The position numbers and the translations under genes were made by a program. Positions 6,980 to 14,290 of a stretch of DNA of 64,000 nt are shown piece after piece; within the stretch, counting starts at the first letter, position 1, and every line of letters starts with the position of its first letter. A model generated the notes under the pieces. It had not been told where the DNA came from. It made no database searches and worked only from the letters and a program-made list of their open reading frames with translations. This stretch comes from G963704535 sp963704535 (GTDB lineage: Bacteria; Chloroflexota; Chloroflexia; Chloroflexales; Roseiflexaceae): contig OY969916.1 in NCBI GenBank assembly GCA_963704535.1, positions 1,798,001 through 1,862,000 of the forward strand, written 5' to 3'.

Positions 6980-9130
6980 ATGACTGACTCCCTGCATCGC
7001 TGTATCTGGCCGGTATCGCGTTTGGGCGAGGCGCTCGATGCGCTGGCGCGCGCGAGTGGATTGGCGCCGCAACCGCTCGACAAGATGCCCGGCCCACCGG
7101 CATCTCTGTCCAGCGATCCTCAAGCGCTCGACGGCTGGATTATGACCGCCGCCGACATGATCGGGATCGAGGCCGAGCCGATGCCAGCTACATACCCGGA
7201 GATCGACCTGCTCGTGCGCCAGGCCGGCCCGGCGCTGTTGCATCTCAAGGGTGAGGAAACAGTCGGCTTTCTGCTGCTGCTCCGTAGCGGGCGGCGCACA
7301 GCCACACTCCTGGCGCCCGACCGGCGAGCGTGCCGGATTCACATACACATTCTTTCAGCCGCGCTGCGCCGGCCGCTTGAACAAACACACGCCGGCGAGA
7401 TCGAGCGTGTGCTTGATGGGATATCGATCGACAGGCGGAAGCGTGCAGGTGTGCGCGCGGCATTGCTGCGCGAATGGCTCGGCACTGAGATGGTTGGAGG
7501 CTGCTGGCTGCTACGCCTGCCGCCTGGAGCGCATGTCTGGCGCCAGGCATGCCAGGCGCATATTCCACGCCATCTCTTTGGTTCCGTCGCCGCGCATACC
7601 ATCTCCTATGTCCTCTGGCTCCTCTCATGGTGGATCATCGGCCAGGCCCTCCTGCAACATAGCCTTCAACCGGGCTGGCTGATCGCATGGGCACTCCTGT
7701 TGCTCACGCTGATCCCGCTACGGATATGGGCAGCGTGGTCACAGGGCCTGTTCAGTATACGCGCCGGCGCACTGCTCAAACAACGATTGTTGGCCGGGGC
7801 GTTGCGTCTCACCCCTGACGAAGTCCGGCAGCAAGGGGTCGGCCAGTTCCTTGGGCGGGTGATCGAATCGGACTCGGTGGAGGGCATGGCGCTGAGCGGT
7901 AGCTACTACGGGATTCTCGCCACGATCGAGCTAGCGATCGCAGCTCCCATCCTGGCGCTCGGTGCGGGCGGCATAGCCCACGCGTTGGCGCTGCTCGGCT
8001 GGATTGGCCTCGCGCTGGCGCTGATATGGCGCTTCTACCGGCAGTGGCGGCAGTGGACCGCAGCGCGGCTCGATCTCACCTACGATCTGGTCGAGCGGAT
8101 GGTGGGCCATCGCACGGTCGTGGCCCAGCAACCATCCGAGGATTGGCACACCGCCGACGATCGGGCGATCGATCGCTACCTGGCGCTTGCGCGGCCCATG
8201 GATACCACCACCGCATGCTTGATCGCGCTCGTGCCGCGCGGCTGGTTGATCATTGGGCTGGCCGCACTGATCCCAGCATACGCGGCGGGTGGCTCGCCGC
8301 CGGCGCTCGCGATCGGGATCGGCGGGACGCTGCTGGCGTTTCAGGCGATGGAGCGGCTGGCGATGGGAGCGACCGTTTCTGCTGCCGCCATAGTCGCCTG
8401 GCAGCAGATCGAAAGTCTCTTCCACGCGGCGGCTCGCCCAGCCCACCACGGCCGGCCCGATGTCGCGCTGGCCGCACGATCAGCTCACCAGGATACCGCA
8501 GCACACGCGGGCGATGAGCCGCCATTGATCGACGCACGCGGCCTCAGTTTCCGCTACCACGAGCGTGGTATGCCTGCACTGCGCGAATGTCATCTGCGTA
8601 TCTCCTATGGCGATCGCCTGCTGCTTGAAGGACCGTCAGGTGGTGGCAAATCGACGCTGGTTGCCATATTGAGCGGCCAGCGCCACCCCGACAGCGGCAT
8701 GGTGCTGCTGAGCGGGCTCGACTATCAGACGCTGGGGGATGCAGGCTGGCACAGGCGCGTAACCGTCGCGCCGCAGTTCCACGAAAACTATGTCTTCACC
8801 GAAACATTTGCCTTCAATCTGCTCATGGGCCGGCGCTGGCCGCCGACCCTGGCTGATCTTGTGCAGGCCGAGGCGCTCTGCCATGAACTCGGCCTGGGCG
8901 CGCTCCTTAGCCGGATGCCGGCGGGGATGCAGCAGATGGTCGGCGAGACCGGCTGGCAGTTGTCCCATGGCGAGCGTAGCCGCCTCTACCTGGCGCGGGC
9001 ATTGCTCCAAGGCGCCGATCTCGTTATCCTCGACGAGAGCTTTGCGGCGCTTGACCCCGCGACGCTGAAGCGGGCGCTGCACTGTACGTCGCGACGAGCG
9101 CCGACCCTGCTGGTCATCGCCCATCCCTAA
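6980..9130 (+). CDS. Second ABC exporter subunit, NBD ends at the H-loop
   Basis: 716 residues from the ATG at 6980; a TTG at 6956 is the alternative. It follows the C39 exporter closely, as in two-ABC systems of the NHLM type. The N-terminal 200 residues contain a stretch (GPALLHLKG, TATLLAPDRR) that looks like a worn C39 domain without Cys or His. Transmembrane segments lie at about 205-480. The NBD has Walker A GPSGGGKS (about 550), signature LSHGERS and Walker B LVILDES. The protein stops at TLLVIAHP, immediately after the H-loop His, so the usual last 30-40 residues are absent. It probably pairs with the upstream ABC protein. Confidence 0.75.
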   Translation: MTDSLHRCIWPVSRLGEALDALARASGLAPQPLDKMPGPPASLSSDPQALDGWIMTAADMIGIEAEPMPATYPEIDLLVRQAGPALLHLKGEETVGFLLLLRSGRRTATLLAPDRRACRIHIHILSAALRRPLEQTHAGEIERVLDGISIDRRKRAGVRAALLREWLGTEMVGGCWLLRLPPGAHVWRQACQAHIPRHLFGSVAAHTISYVLWLLSWWIIGQALLQHSLQPGWLIAWALLLLTLIPLRIWAAWSQGLFSIRAGALLKQRLLAGALRLTPDEVRQQGVGQFLGRVIESDSVEGMALSGSYYGILATIELAIAAPILALGAGGIAHALALLGWIGLALALIWRFYRQWRQWTAARLDLTYDLVERMVGHRTVVAQQPSEDWHTADDRAIDRYLALARPMDTTTACLIALVPRGWLIIGLAALIPAYAAGGSPPALAIGIGGTLLAFQAMERLAMGATVSAAAIVAWQQIESLFHAAARPAHHGRPDVALAARSAHQDTAAHAGDEPPLIDARGLSFRYHERGMPALRECHLRISYGDRLLLEGPSGGGKSTLVAILSGQRHPDSGMVLLSGLDYQTLGDAGWHRRVTVAPQFHENYVFTETFAFNLLMGRRWPPTLADLVQAEALCHELGLGALLSRMPAGMQQMVGETGWQLSHGERSRLYLARALLQGADLVILDESFAALDPATLKRALHCTSRRAPTLLVIAHP

Positions 9131-9166
9131 CCCAGCTATTGATATGAGTATGACCAAAATCCGCGG

Positions 9167-9195
9167 TTGACACCGAACCAATCTCTGGCGATAAT
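9167..9195 (+). promoter_or_regulatory. Consensus promoter giving a leaderless transcript
   Basis: TTGACA (9167-9172), a 17-base spacer and GATAAT (9190-9195) form a near-perfect housekeeping promoter. The ATG at 9203 is only 7 bases beyond the -10, where transcription should start, so the mRNA is predicted to lack a 5' leader. Confidence 0.7.
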
Positions 9196-9202
9196 TCGCC
9201 CT

Positions 9203-10525
9203 ATGCGCCGATTCTCGCTGCTCCCCATGCTTGCCCTGACGCTGGCCCTGCTGGCCGGTGGGGCTGTGGCCGCGCCCAAGGCGCAGGTTCGCGACCTGAT
9301 CATCGGCGCCTCCAGTGAAGGGCGGCCGATCACGGCGCTACGCATCGGCGCCGGGCCACGCAAGCTGGTGCTGGTCGGCGACACCCACGGCGGCCCCGAA
9401 GCCAACACCTACACCCTGGCCCTCCAGCTGGCCGACTACTTCCGCGCCCACCCCGAAGAGGTGCCGGCGTCGGTGCGCCTGTACATCATCCCGACCCTCA
9501 ACCCCGACGGCCTGGCCATCGGCACGCGCTTCAACGGCCGCGGCGTCGACCTCAACCGCAACATGAACACCAACCTGGACGACTGCGCCGAGAACGACTG
9601 GAGCATCCACGTTCAGGGCGCCGCCGGCATTGAGTCCGACACCGGCGGCGCCTACGCCGAGTCCGAGGTCGAGAGCCGGCTGATCCGCGACTTCCTGCTC
9701 GACGCGGCAGGCGTGATCTTTTATCATTCATCTGGCGGCGATGTGTTTCCAGCCTTGTGTGAGCATGCCCCCTCGATCGCCCTGGCCCAATCCTACGCCA
9801 AAGCCTCCGGCTACCACTACGATCGCTACTGGCCACACTACGCGATCACCGGCGGCATGCACGATTGGGCCGGCAGCCTGGGGATCGCGGCGATCACCCC
9901 CGAGCTGGCCAACGGCCTCGACCCCGACTACGCCCAGAACCTGGCCGCCGTCCAGGTCCTGCTGCGCGCCGCCGAGGAGCTGCTGCCGCTCCCCGCCGAC
10001 CGTGCGGAGCAGGGCGTCCCAGTCCCAGCGCTGATCTGGCGCTACTGGAAGGCCCACGGCGGCGCCGCGCGCTTCGGCCCGCCGCTGGCCCCGGCCGAGC
10101 ACGATGGCTCCATCACCTGGCAGGTCTTCGAGCGCGCGGTGCTGGAGCTGAACCCCGACCAGGCCGACACCCCGGCCCTGGTGCGCCTCGCGCCGCTGGG
10201 CCGCCTGGCCGCCGCCGGTCGCGCCTTCGCCCCAGCCCCCGCCCCGCCCAACGCGCGCTTCTTCCCCGAGACCGGCCACACGCTGCGCGAGGCATTCGAG
10301 CTTTTCTGGGAGCAGCACGACGGGCCGAGCCTGTTCGGCGCCCCGATCTCCGAGGAGTTCGAAACGATCACCGCCGACGGCCAGCGGCGCATCGTCCAGT
10401 ACTTCGAGCGCGCCGTCTTCGCCTACTACCCCGAGGATGGCAGCGTGCGGCTGGAGCCGCTCGGCTGGGCCGCGCTGGTGCGCCAGCGCATCCAGGCGCC
10501 CACGCTGGCCCAGCAGATACGGTGA
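9203..10525 (+). CDS. Secreted M14 zinc carboxypeptidase-like protein with LGFP-like tail
   Basis: 440 residues. The start at 9203 gives a clean signal peptide (MRRFSLLPMLALTLALLAGG). The M14 domain spans about 25-275: zinc ligands H and E in GDTHGGPEAN, substrate Arg and Asn in GRGVDLNRN, third ligand His in FYHSSGG, catalytic Glu in ITPELANG, so it should be active. Residues about 285-440 hold two LGFP-like repeats (RYWKAHGG..FGPPL; LFWEQHDGPSLFGAPISEEF), seen in envelope proteins. It probably trims peptides or peptidoglycan stems outside the cell. A role with the microprotein exporter just upstream is conceivable but unsupported. Confidence 0.83.
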   Translation: MRRFSLLPMLALTLALLAGGAVAAPKAQVRDLIIGASSEGRPITALRIGAGPRKLVLVGDTHGGPEANTYTLALQLADYFRAHPEEVPASVRLYIIPTLNPDGLAIGTRFNGRGVDLNRNMNTNLDDCAENDWSIHVQGAAGIESDTGGAYAESEVESRLIRDFLLDAAGVIFYHSSGGDVFPALCEHAPSIALAQSYAKASGYHYDRYWPHYAITGGMHDWAGSLGIAAITPELANGLDPDYAQNLAAVQVLLRAAEELLPLPADRAEQGVPVPALIWRYWKAHGGAARFGPPLAPAEHDGSITWQVFERAVLELNPDQADTPALVRLAPLGRLAAAGRAFAPAPAPPNARFFPETGHTLREAFELFWEQHDGPSLFGAPISEEFETITADGQRRIVQYFERAVFAYYPEDGSVRLEPLGWAALVRQRIQAPTLAQQIR

Positions 10526-10568
10526 GCGCACAAGTTAGGGTTTCTCGAAAAATAAACTATCCCGCGTG

Positions 10569-10648
10569 GGTGAAACGTGTTGCGTGTTGCGTGTTGCATC
10601 GCGCCGCCTCACGCAACACGCAACACGCAACACGTTTCACGTTTCACG
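10569..10648. repeat. H repeat: GTGAAAC/GTTGCGT palindrome
   Basis: The left arm is GTGAAAC plus three GTTGCRT words; the right arm is CACGCAA words ending in CACGTTTCACGTTTCAC. The arms pair over about 28 bp. The stop codon of the minus-strand nucleotidyltransferase lies inside the right arm. Confidence 0.85.
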
Positions 10649-11345
10649 CCCGCCCCTTCCAATCCTCCTGCGCCTGCGTGTATGCCTCCGGCGTGCCGAT
10701 GTCCAGCAGGTAGCCGCGCAGCGGCCGGCCATAGACCGGCGCGCCCGCCCGCAGCAGCGCGGGGATAATATCGTGGCCGAAGTCGCTGATGCCGCCCGGC
10801 ACCCGCGCGGCGACCTCCAACTCGCAGACGTAGACCCCGGCGTTGGCGGTGTCGCCGCCCTCCCAATCGGCCGGCTTCTCAACGAAGCGCAGCACCCGCC
10901 CCCGCCCATCCACCTCGATCATCCCCTGCGAGCGCGGCGTCTGGGTGCGCTTGAGCGCCAGCGTCATATCTGCGCGGCGCTCGCAATGAAAGCCGATCAG
11001 ATCGCCGAGATCCAGGTCGAGCAGCAGATCGCCGTAGATCACCAGGAACGGCTGGTCGAAGAAGCCGGGGAAGTTGTGGACCGCGCCGGCGGTGCCGCGC
11101 AGCTCCGGCTCGTAGGCGTAGCGCAGCCGCATCCCGAAGCGCTCACCGTCGCCCAGGCCCGCGCGCACGACCTCAGGCAGGTGGTGCAGGTTGAGCGCCG
11201 CCTCGACGACGCCCGCGCCCGCCAGCCAGTGCAGCGTCCACTCCAGCAGCGGTCGGCCGGCGATCGGCAGCATCGGCTTCGGGCAGGTATCGGTGAGCGG
11301 GCGCAGGCGTGTGCCCGCCCCGGCGGCGAGGATGAGAGCTTTCAC
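10644..11345 (-). CDS. Sugar-1-phosphate nucleotidyltransferase (RmlA/MurU-like)
   Basis: 233 residues from GTG at 11345, chosen because AAAAGGAG lies 5 bases upstream and the family motif starts at once: LILAAGAGTRLRPLTDTCPK (nucleotide-binding loop and catalytic Lys). FLVIYGDLLLDLD carries the metal-binding Asp; FVEKPADW and NAGVYVCE are further conserved blocks. It makes an NDP-sugar from NTP and sugar 1-phosphate. The short length without a C-terminal LbH domain points to the MurU/mannose-1-P type. Sugar specificity is not readable. The stop lies in an H repeat. Confidence 0.85.
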   Translation of the reverse strand: MKALILAAGAGTRLRPLTDTCPKPMLPIAGRPLLEWTLHWLAGAGVVEAALNLHHLPEVVRAGLGDGERFGMRLRYAYEPELRGTAGAVHNFPGFFDQPFLVIYGDLLLDLDLGDLIGFHCERRADMTLALKRTQTPRSQGMIEVDGRGRVLRFVEKPADWEGGDTANAGVYVCELEVAARVPGGISDFGHDIIPALLRAGAPVYGRPLRGYLLDIGTPEAYTQAQEDWKGRA

Positions 11346-11495
11346 AACAACTCCTTTTATCGTCAAGCACTCAGGTGCTTCGGTCACCATCCTCAAAAGG
11401 TGGCGGCATCCTATTCCCCCAGCATACACTGAAGCAAGCGTCGCCACTGCCATTATACCCAACCGCTCGCCTTTCATCAGCGCCAGGAGGTTCCT

Positions 11496-11786
11496 ATGTA
11501 CTCGCTCCTGCTCTTTCTCATGAGCATCGGCACCGCCTACCTTGCCGGGCGGCTGGCCCGCCGCGGGCCGTGTACCCTGGCCGACTTCGCCATCGGCCTG
11601 TTCGGCGCGATCATGAGCCTGGGCCTGGCCCAACTGCTTGGCGCCGAGCACGTCGAGGTCGGCCCGGCGCTGCCGCTGCTCCTGGCGTGCGCCCTGCCGC
11701 TCGGGCTCGGGTCGCTCCGGCGCCACCCGTCCCCGCCCGACGACGAGGCCCAGTCGCGGTTATTGGCCGCCGGCATCGGCGATTGA
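11496..11786 (+). CDS. Small membrane protein of unknown function
   Basis: 96 residues preceded by CCAGGAGGTTCCT. Hydrophobic segments at about 3-18, 28-48 and 56-75 predict two or three membrane passes. Charged ends (GRLARRG; RRHPSPPDDEAQSR) frame them. I do not recognise a family. It stands alone, divergent from the nucleotidyltransferase. Confidence 0.6.
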   Translation: MYSLLLFLMSIGTAYLAGRLARRGPCTLADFAIGLFGAIMSLGLAQLLGAEHVEVGPALPLLLACALPLGLGSLRRHPSPPDDEAQSRLLAAGIGD

Positions 11787-11810
11787 GGCCACTACCAGAT
11801 CATTGAATGT

Positions 11811-11867
11811 AAAACGTGATGCGTGATGAGTACACCGTACTCACGCATCACGTTTCGCGTTTCACGC
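11811..11867. repeat. H repeat: CGTGATG palindrome
   Basis: ACGTGATGCGTGATGAGTAC is followed by GTACTCACGCATCACGTTTC: inverted arms built from 7-bp words around a short centre, between two + strand genes. Confidence 0.8.
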
Positions 11868-11901
11868 TGCGGTTGAGATAGTTTAAAGACCGCGCGACCC
11901 C

Positions 11902-11931
11902 TGGTCAATCCGCCCAAGCTTCTGGTACAAT
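11902..11931 (+). promoter_or_regulatory. Promoter for the zinc-ribbon gene pair
   Basis: TGGTCA (11902-11907), an 18-base spacer and an extended -10 TGGTACAAT (TACAAT at 11926-11931), 38 bases before the ATG at 11970. Confidence 0.5.
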
Positions 11932-11969
11932 AACCCCGCACAGTCGACGTCGACGAGCTGCGGGGCGAT

Positions 11970-12176
11970 ATGGCTGAACCAAGCAGGCCGGCAATCAGCA
12001 TCCCCACCTGCAAGCGCTGCGGGCGCTTTCTGCGCACCGAGGAGGAGCGGCAGCGCCAGTACTGCTCACGCTGCCCGCTGCCCCCGCCCGCCGCCCCCGC
12101 CGACGACGACCGATTCTGCTGCGGCAGCGACCCGCCCTGCCCCTCGTGCCCGTATGTCGTGGGCTGGGATGAGTGA
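11970..12176 (+). CDS. Small cysteine-rich zinc-ribbon protein
   Basis: 68 residues with CKRCGR at 14-17, CSRC about 32-35 and a C-terminal CC..CPSC, enough to bind one or two zinc ions. The middle is Pro/Ala rich. A promoter lies just upstream. No ribosome site is strong. The family is not recognised; a role in nucleic-acid or protein binding is possible. Confidence 0.5.
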   Translation: MAEPSRPAISIPTCKRCGRFLRTEEERQRQYCSRCPLPPPAAPADDDRFCCGSDPPCPSCPYVVGWDE

Positions 12177-12241
12177 CCACACAAAGCGACATTATGACGA
12201 CCGTGATCTGGCAGCCGCACGCGCAGCTCTGGAGCACAGCC

Positions 12242-12709
12242 ATGAGCGACAAATCAACCCTATTCCTGGTCCAGGAGATCCACAACTTCGGCGGGTTCTT
12301 CGGCGGCGACATCATCACGCTCACGGCGCTGCGGCAACCTTCCCCACATGCGGGGGACAACAGGCCGAATGAGGAGTACACGCTGACGATCGACCAGCGG
12401 GCCTTCACGAACGTGCGCGACCGCCACACGATCGCCGCCGGGATGCTGCTGGGGTTGGTTCTGAGCGGCGAGCGCGTGGACCGGGCCACACTGCTGGGCG
12501 CCGCGAGCCTGGCCGGGCTGCGCGCAGCACTCGGCCCGCCACAGCCGTCCGCGCCGCTCGACGGACCGCTGATCCTTAGCTATCGGTGCGAACTCTGCGG
12601 CCAGTGGGTCGCCGGCGCGCCCGAGGATGGCCGGTGCCGGCTCTGCGGCCAGATACTCGATCCGCGAAGCCGGGGTGCCCTCTGGGCCAAGCCACGCGAA
12701 GAAGAATAG
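12242..12709 (+). CDS. Hypothetical protein with C-terminal zinc ribbon
   Basis: 155 residues from ATG 12242, which has GGAG 7 bases upstream. A GTG at 12173 overlapping the previous stop would add 23 residues. The N-terminal part is acidic/hydrophobic without a known motif. The C-terminus has CELCGQW and CRLCGQ, a two-knuckle zinc ribbon like that in the small protein just upstream, so the two may act together. It converges on tsaD. Confidence 0.6.
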   Translation: MSDKSTLFLVQEIHNFGGFFGGDIITLTALRQPSPHAGDNRPNEEYTLTIDQRAFTNVRDRHTIAAGMLLGLVLSGERVDRATLLGAASLAGLRAALGPPQPSAPLDGPLILSYRCELCGQWVAGAPEDGRCRLCGQILDPRSRGALWAKPREEE

Positions 12710-12726
12710 TGCCTTCGCGGATCAGT

Positions 12727-14028
12727 TCAGGTCAGCTTTAGGTTTGGCTCAACATCCAGGTCCCAGCCGCTCTGGCGCCCGCTTTCGAAGCGGTAAAAGG
12801 CGGCAGCGGCGATCATCGCGGCATTGTCGGTGCAGAGCGGCAGCGGCGGGTAGCGCACCGGCACCTCGGCGCGGCGGGCTAGCTCCTCGCGCAGCCGTAT
12901 GTTCGCGGCCACGCCCCCCGCCAGTAGGATCTCCGTCGCGCCGAACGCCCGCGCCGCGTCCACCGTCTTGGTCACCAGCACGTCCACGACCGACTCCTGG
13001 AACGCGTGGGCGAGCTGGGCGATGTATTTGTCGGTGGGGGGCGTATGCAATACGCCCTTACGTGGTTCTTTGTTCTTGGTTCTTGGTTCTTGGTCCTCGG
13101 TTGGGCGGCCACGGAGGGCCGGGCCGCCACGGAGGGCCGGCCCTACAGGGTCGTGGTGGTCTGTTCTTTGTTCTTTGTTCTTGGTTCTTGGTTCTTGATC
13201 CTTCTGCCGTCGCCGATCGTCGGGGGCCACCTTGGCTTCGCGGGCCTGGCGCCCCTGCACCTCGTGGAGCACCGCCGTCTTGAGCCCGCTGAACGAGAAA
13301 TCGTAGCTGTCGCGCAGCCAGGCGCGCGGCAGCGTCAGCCCACCCTGCGAGTGCATCGCCGCCTGCTGGATGGCCGGGCCGCCGGGGAAACCCAGCCCCA
13401 TGATCCGCGCCACCTTGTCGAACGCCTCGCCGGCGGCGTCGTCGCGGGTTTGGCCCAACAGCCGGTAGGTGCCGTGCCCCTCCAGCAGCGCCAGCAGCGT
13501 GTGCCCGCCCGAGACCACCAGGGCGACCAGCGGGAAGCGCGGCAGTCCGTGGTCCGTTGTCAGTGGTCCGTTGCTTTTTTTGTGCTGCCGATCACCCTCT
13601 ACAACGGACAACTGACCACTGACAATGGACTCAGAGGTGAGCCAGTTGGCGTAGATATGCGCCTCAAGATGATTGACGCCGACGAACGGCAGGTTGCGCG
13701 CCCACGCCATCGCCTTGCCCGCGTTCAGGCCGGTCAGCAGGGCGCCGGAGAGCCCCGGCCCGTAGGTCGCCGCGACGGCATCGACGGCGGCCCAGCCGCC
13801 CGGCAGGCACGCCAGCGCCTCCTCGATCACCGGGGTCAGCGCCAGGATATGCTGGCGCGAGGCGACCTCCGGCACGATCCCGCCAAAGCGCCGGTGCTCG
13901 TCAACCTGCGACGCGACCACGTTCGCGATAATCTCGCGGCCCCCGCGCACGACCGCCGCCGCCGTCTCGTCGCACGAACTCTCCAGCGCCAGGATGGTGA
14001 AGTCGGAAGGAAGATCCGCATTTGTCAT
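12727..14028 (-). CDS. tsaD: tRNA N6-adenosine threonylcarbamoyltransferase TsaD with two repeat-derived insertions
   Basis: 433 residues against about 340 usual. TsaD transfers threonylcarbamoyl to A37 of ANN-decoding tRNAs with TsaB/TsaE and is normally essential. Family motifs are intact: LALESSCDETAAAVV, metal ligands in NHLEAH (119-124), VSGGHTLL, GEAFDKVAR, FSFSGLKTAV, LAGGVAANIRLRE and the late metal Asp in CTDNAAM. Two foreign segments are in frame: about 132-164 (IVSGQLSVVEGDRQ..) and about 259-333 (RTKNKEQR.., GPALRGGPALRG..). Both are translated H and A repeats. They fall in surface loops of the fold as I understand it, so the enzyme may still work. Confidence 0.93.
   Translation of the reverse strand: MTNADLPSDFTILALESSCDETAAAVVRGGREIIANVVASQVDEHRRFGGIVPEVASRQHILALTPVIEEALACLPGGWAAVDAVAATYGPGLSGALLTGLNAGKAMAWARNLPFVGVNHLEAHIYANWLTSESIVSGQLSVVEGDRQHKKSNGPLTTDHGLPRFPLVALVVSGGHTLLALLEGHGTYRLLGQTRDDAAGEAFDKVARIMGLGFPGGPAIQQAAMHSQGGLTLPRAWLRDSYDFSFSGLKTAVLHEVQGRQAREAKVAPDDRRRQKDQEPRTKNKEQRTDHHDPVGPALRGGPALRGRPTEDQEPRTKNKEPRKGVLHTPPTDKYIAQLAHAFQESVVDVLVTKTVDAARAFGATEILLAGGVAANIRLREELARRAEVPVRYPPLPLCTDNAAMIAAAAFYRFESGRQSGWDLDVEPNLKLT
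13040..13205. repeat. H and A repeat cluster inside tsaD
   Basis: GGCGTATGCAATACGCC (13041-13057) is followed by a run of TTCTTGG/TTCTTTG words (13062-13101), two A motifs with GCCACGGAGGGCC (about 13106-13150) and a second run of TTCTTTG/TTCTTGG words (13161-13200). The two H runs point the same way, unlike the usual palindrome. The reading frame of tsaD stays open throughout. Confidence 0.9.
13544..13632. repeat. H repeat palindrome inside tsaD
   Basis: Left arm GTCCGTTGTCAGTGGTCCG and right arm CAACGGACAACTGACCACTG pair around an AT-rich centre. It is translated in frame as about residues 132-162 of TsaD. Confidence 0.88.
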
Positions 14029-14049
14029 GAAGCATCCTTATGCAAAAGT

Positions 14050-14106
14050 TGAGGATGGAGGATGGAGGATGTGAGGATGGACTCGCTATCCTCCATCCTC
14101 TATCTT
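14050..14106. repeat. H repeat: GGATGGA palindrome in the tsaD leader
   Basis: GAGGATGGAGGATGGAGGAT pairs with ATCCTCCATCCTCTATC. It lies between the predicted tsaD -10 (14149-14154) and its ATG, so it would fold in the 5' untranslated RNA. Confidence 0.8.
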
Positions 14107-14148
14107 CAGTTGCGACCTGCAACTCGCGTCTTCATGGGTCGGAGCGAT

Positions 14149-14157
14149 ATTGTACCA
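14149..14157 (-). promoter_or_regulatory. Extended -10 for tsaD
   Basis: The reverse strand reads TGGTACAAT (TACAAT with upstream TG), 121 bases before the tsaD ATG. No clear -35 is present. Confidence 0.4.
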
Positions 14158-14290
14158 TGCGCCGGCTGATCCCAGCCTCGCATAGTACATCAGCATGATC
14201 TCAGCCGCCTCTCAGGTAAACTCTGGCGATTTTCTCGTTCGCATCCTACAGGAAGAGAAGACAACTCTGCTCCTAGAAAGCAACTCTCCC

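Noticed and set aside
9203..10525. M14 peptidase as the processing enzyme of the microproteins
   Set aside because: It has its own strong promoter, is exported by a normal signal peptide, and the locus already has a C39 peptidase. Proximity alone is not enough.
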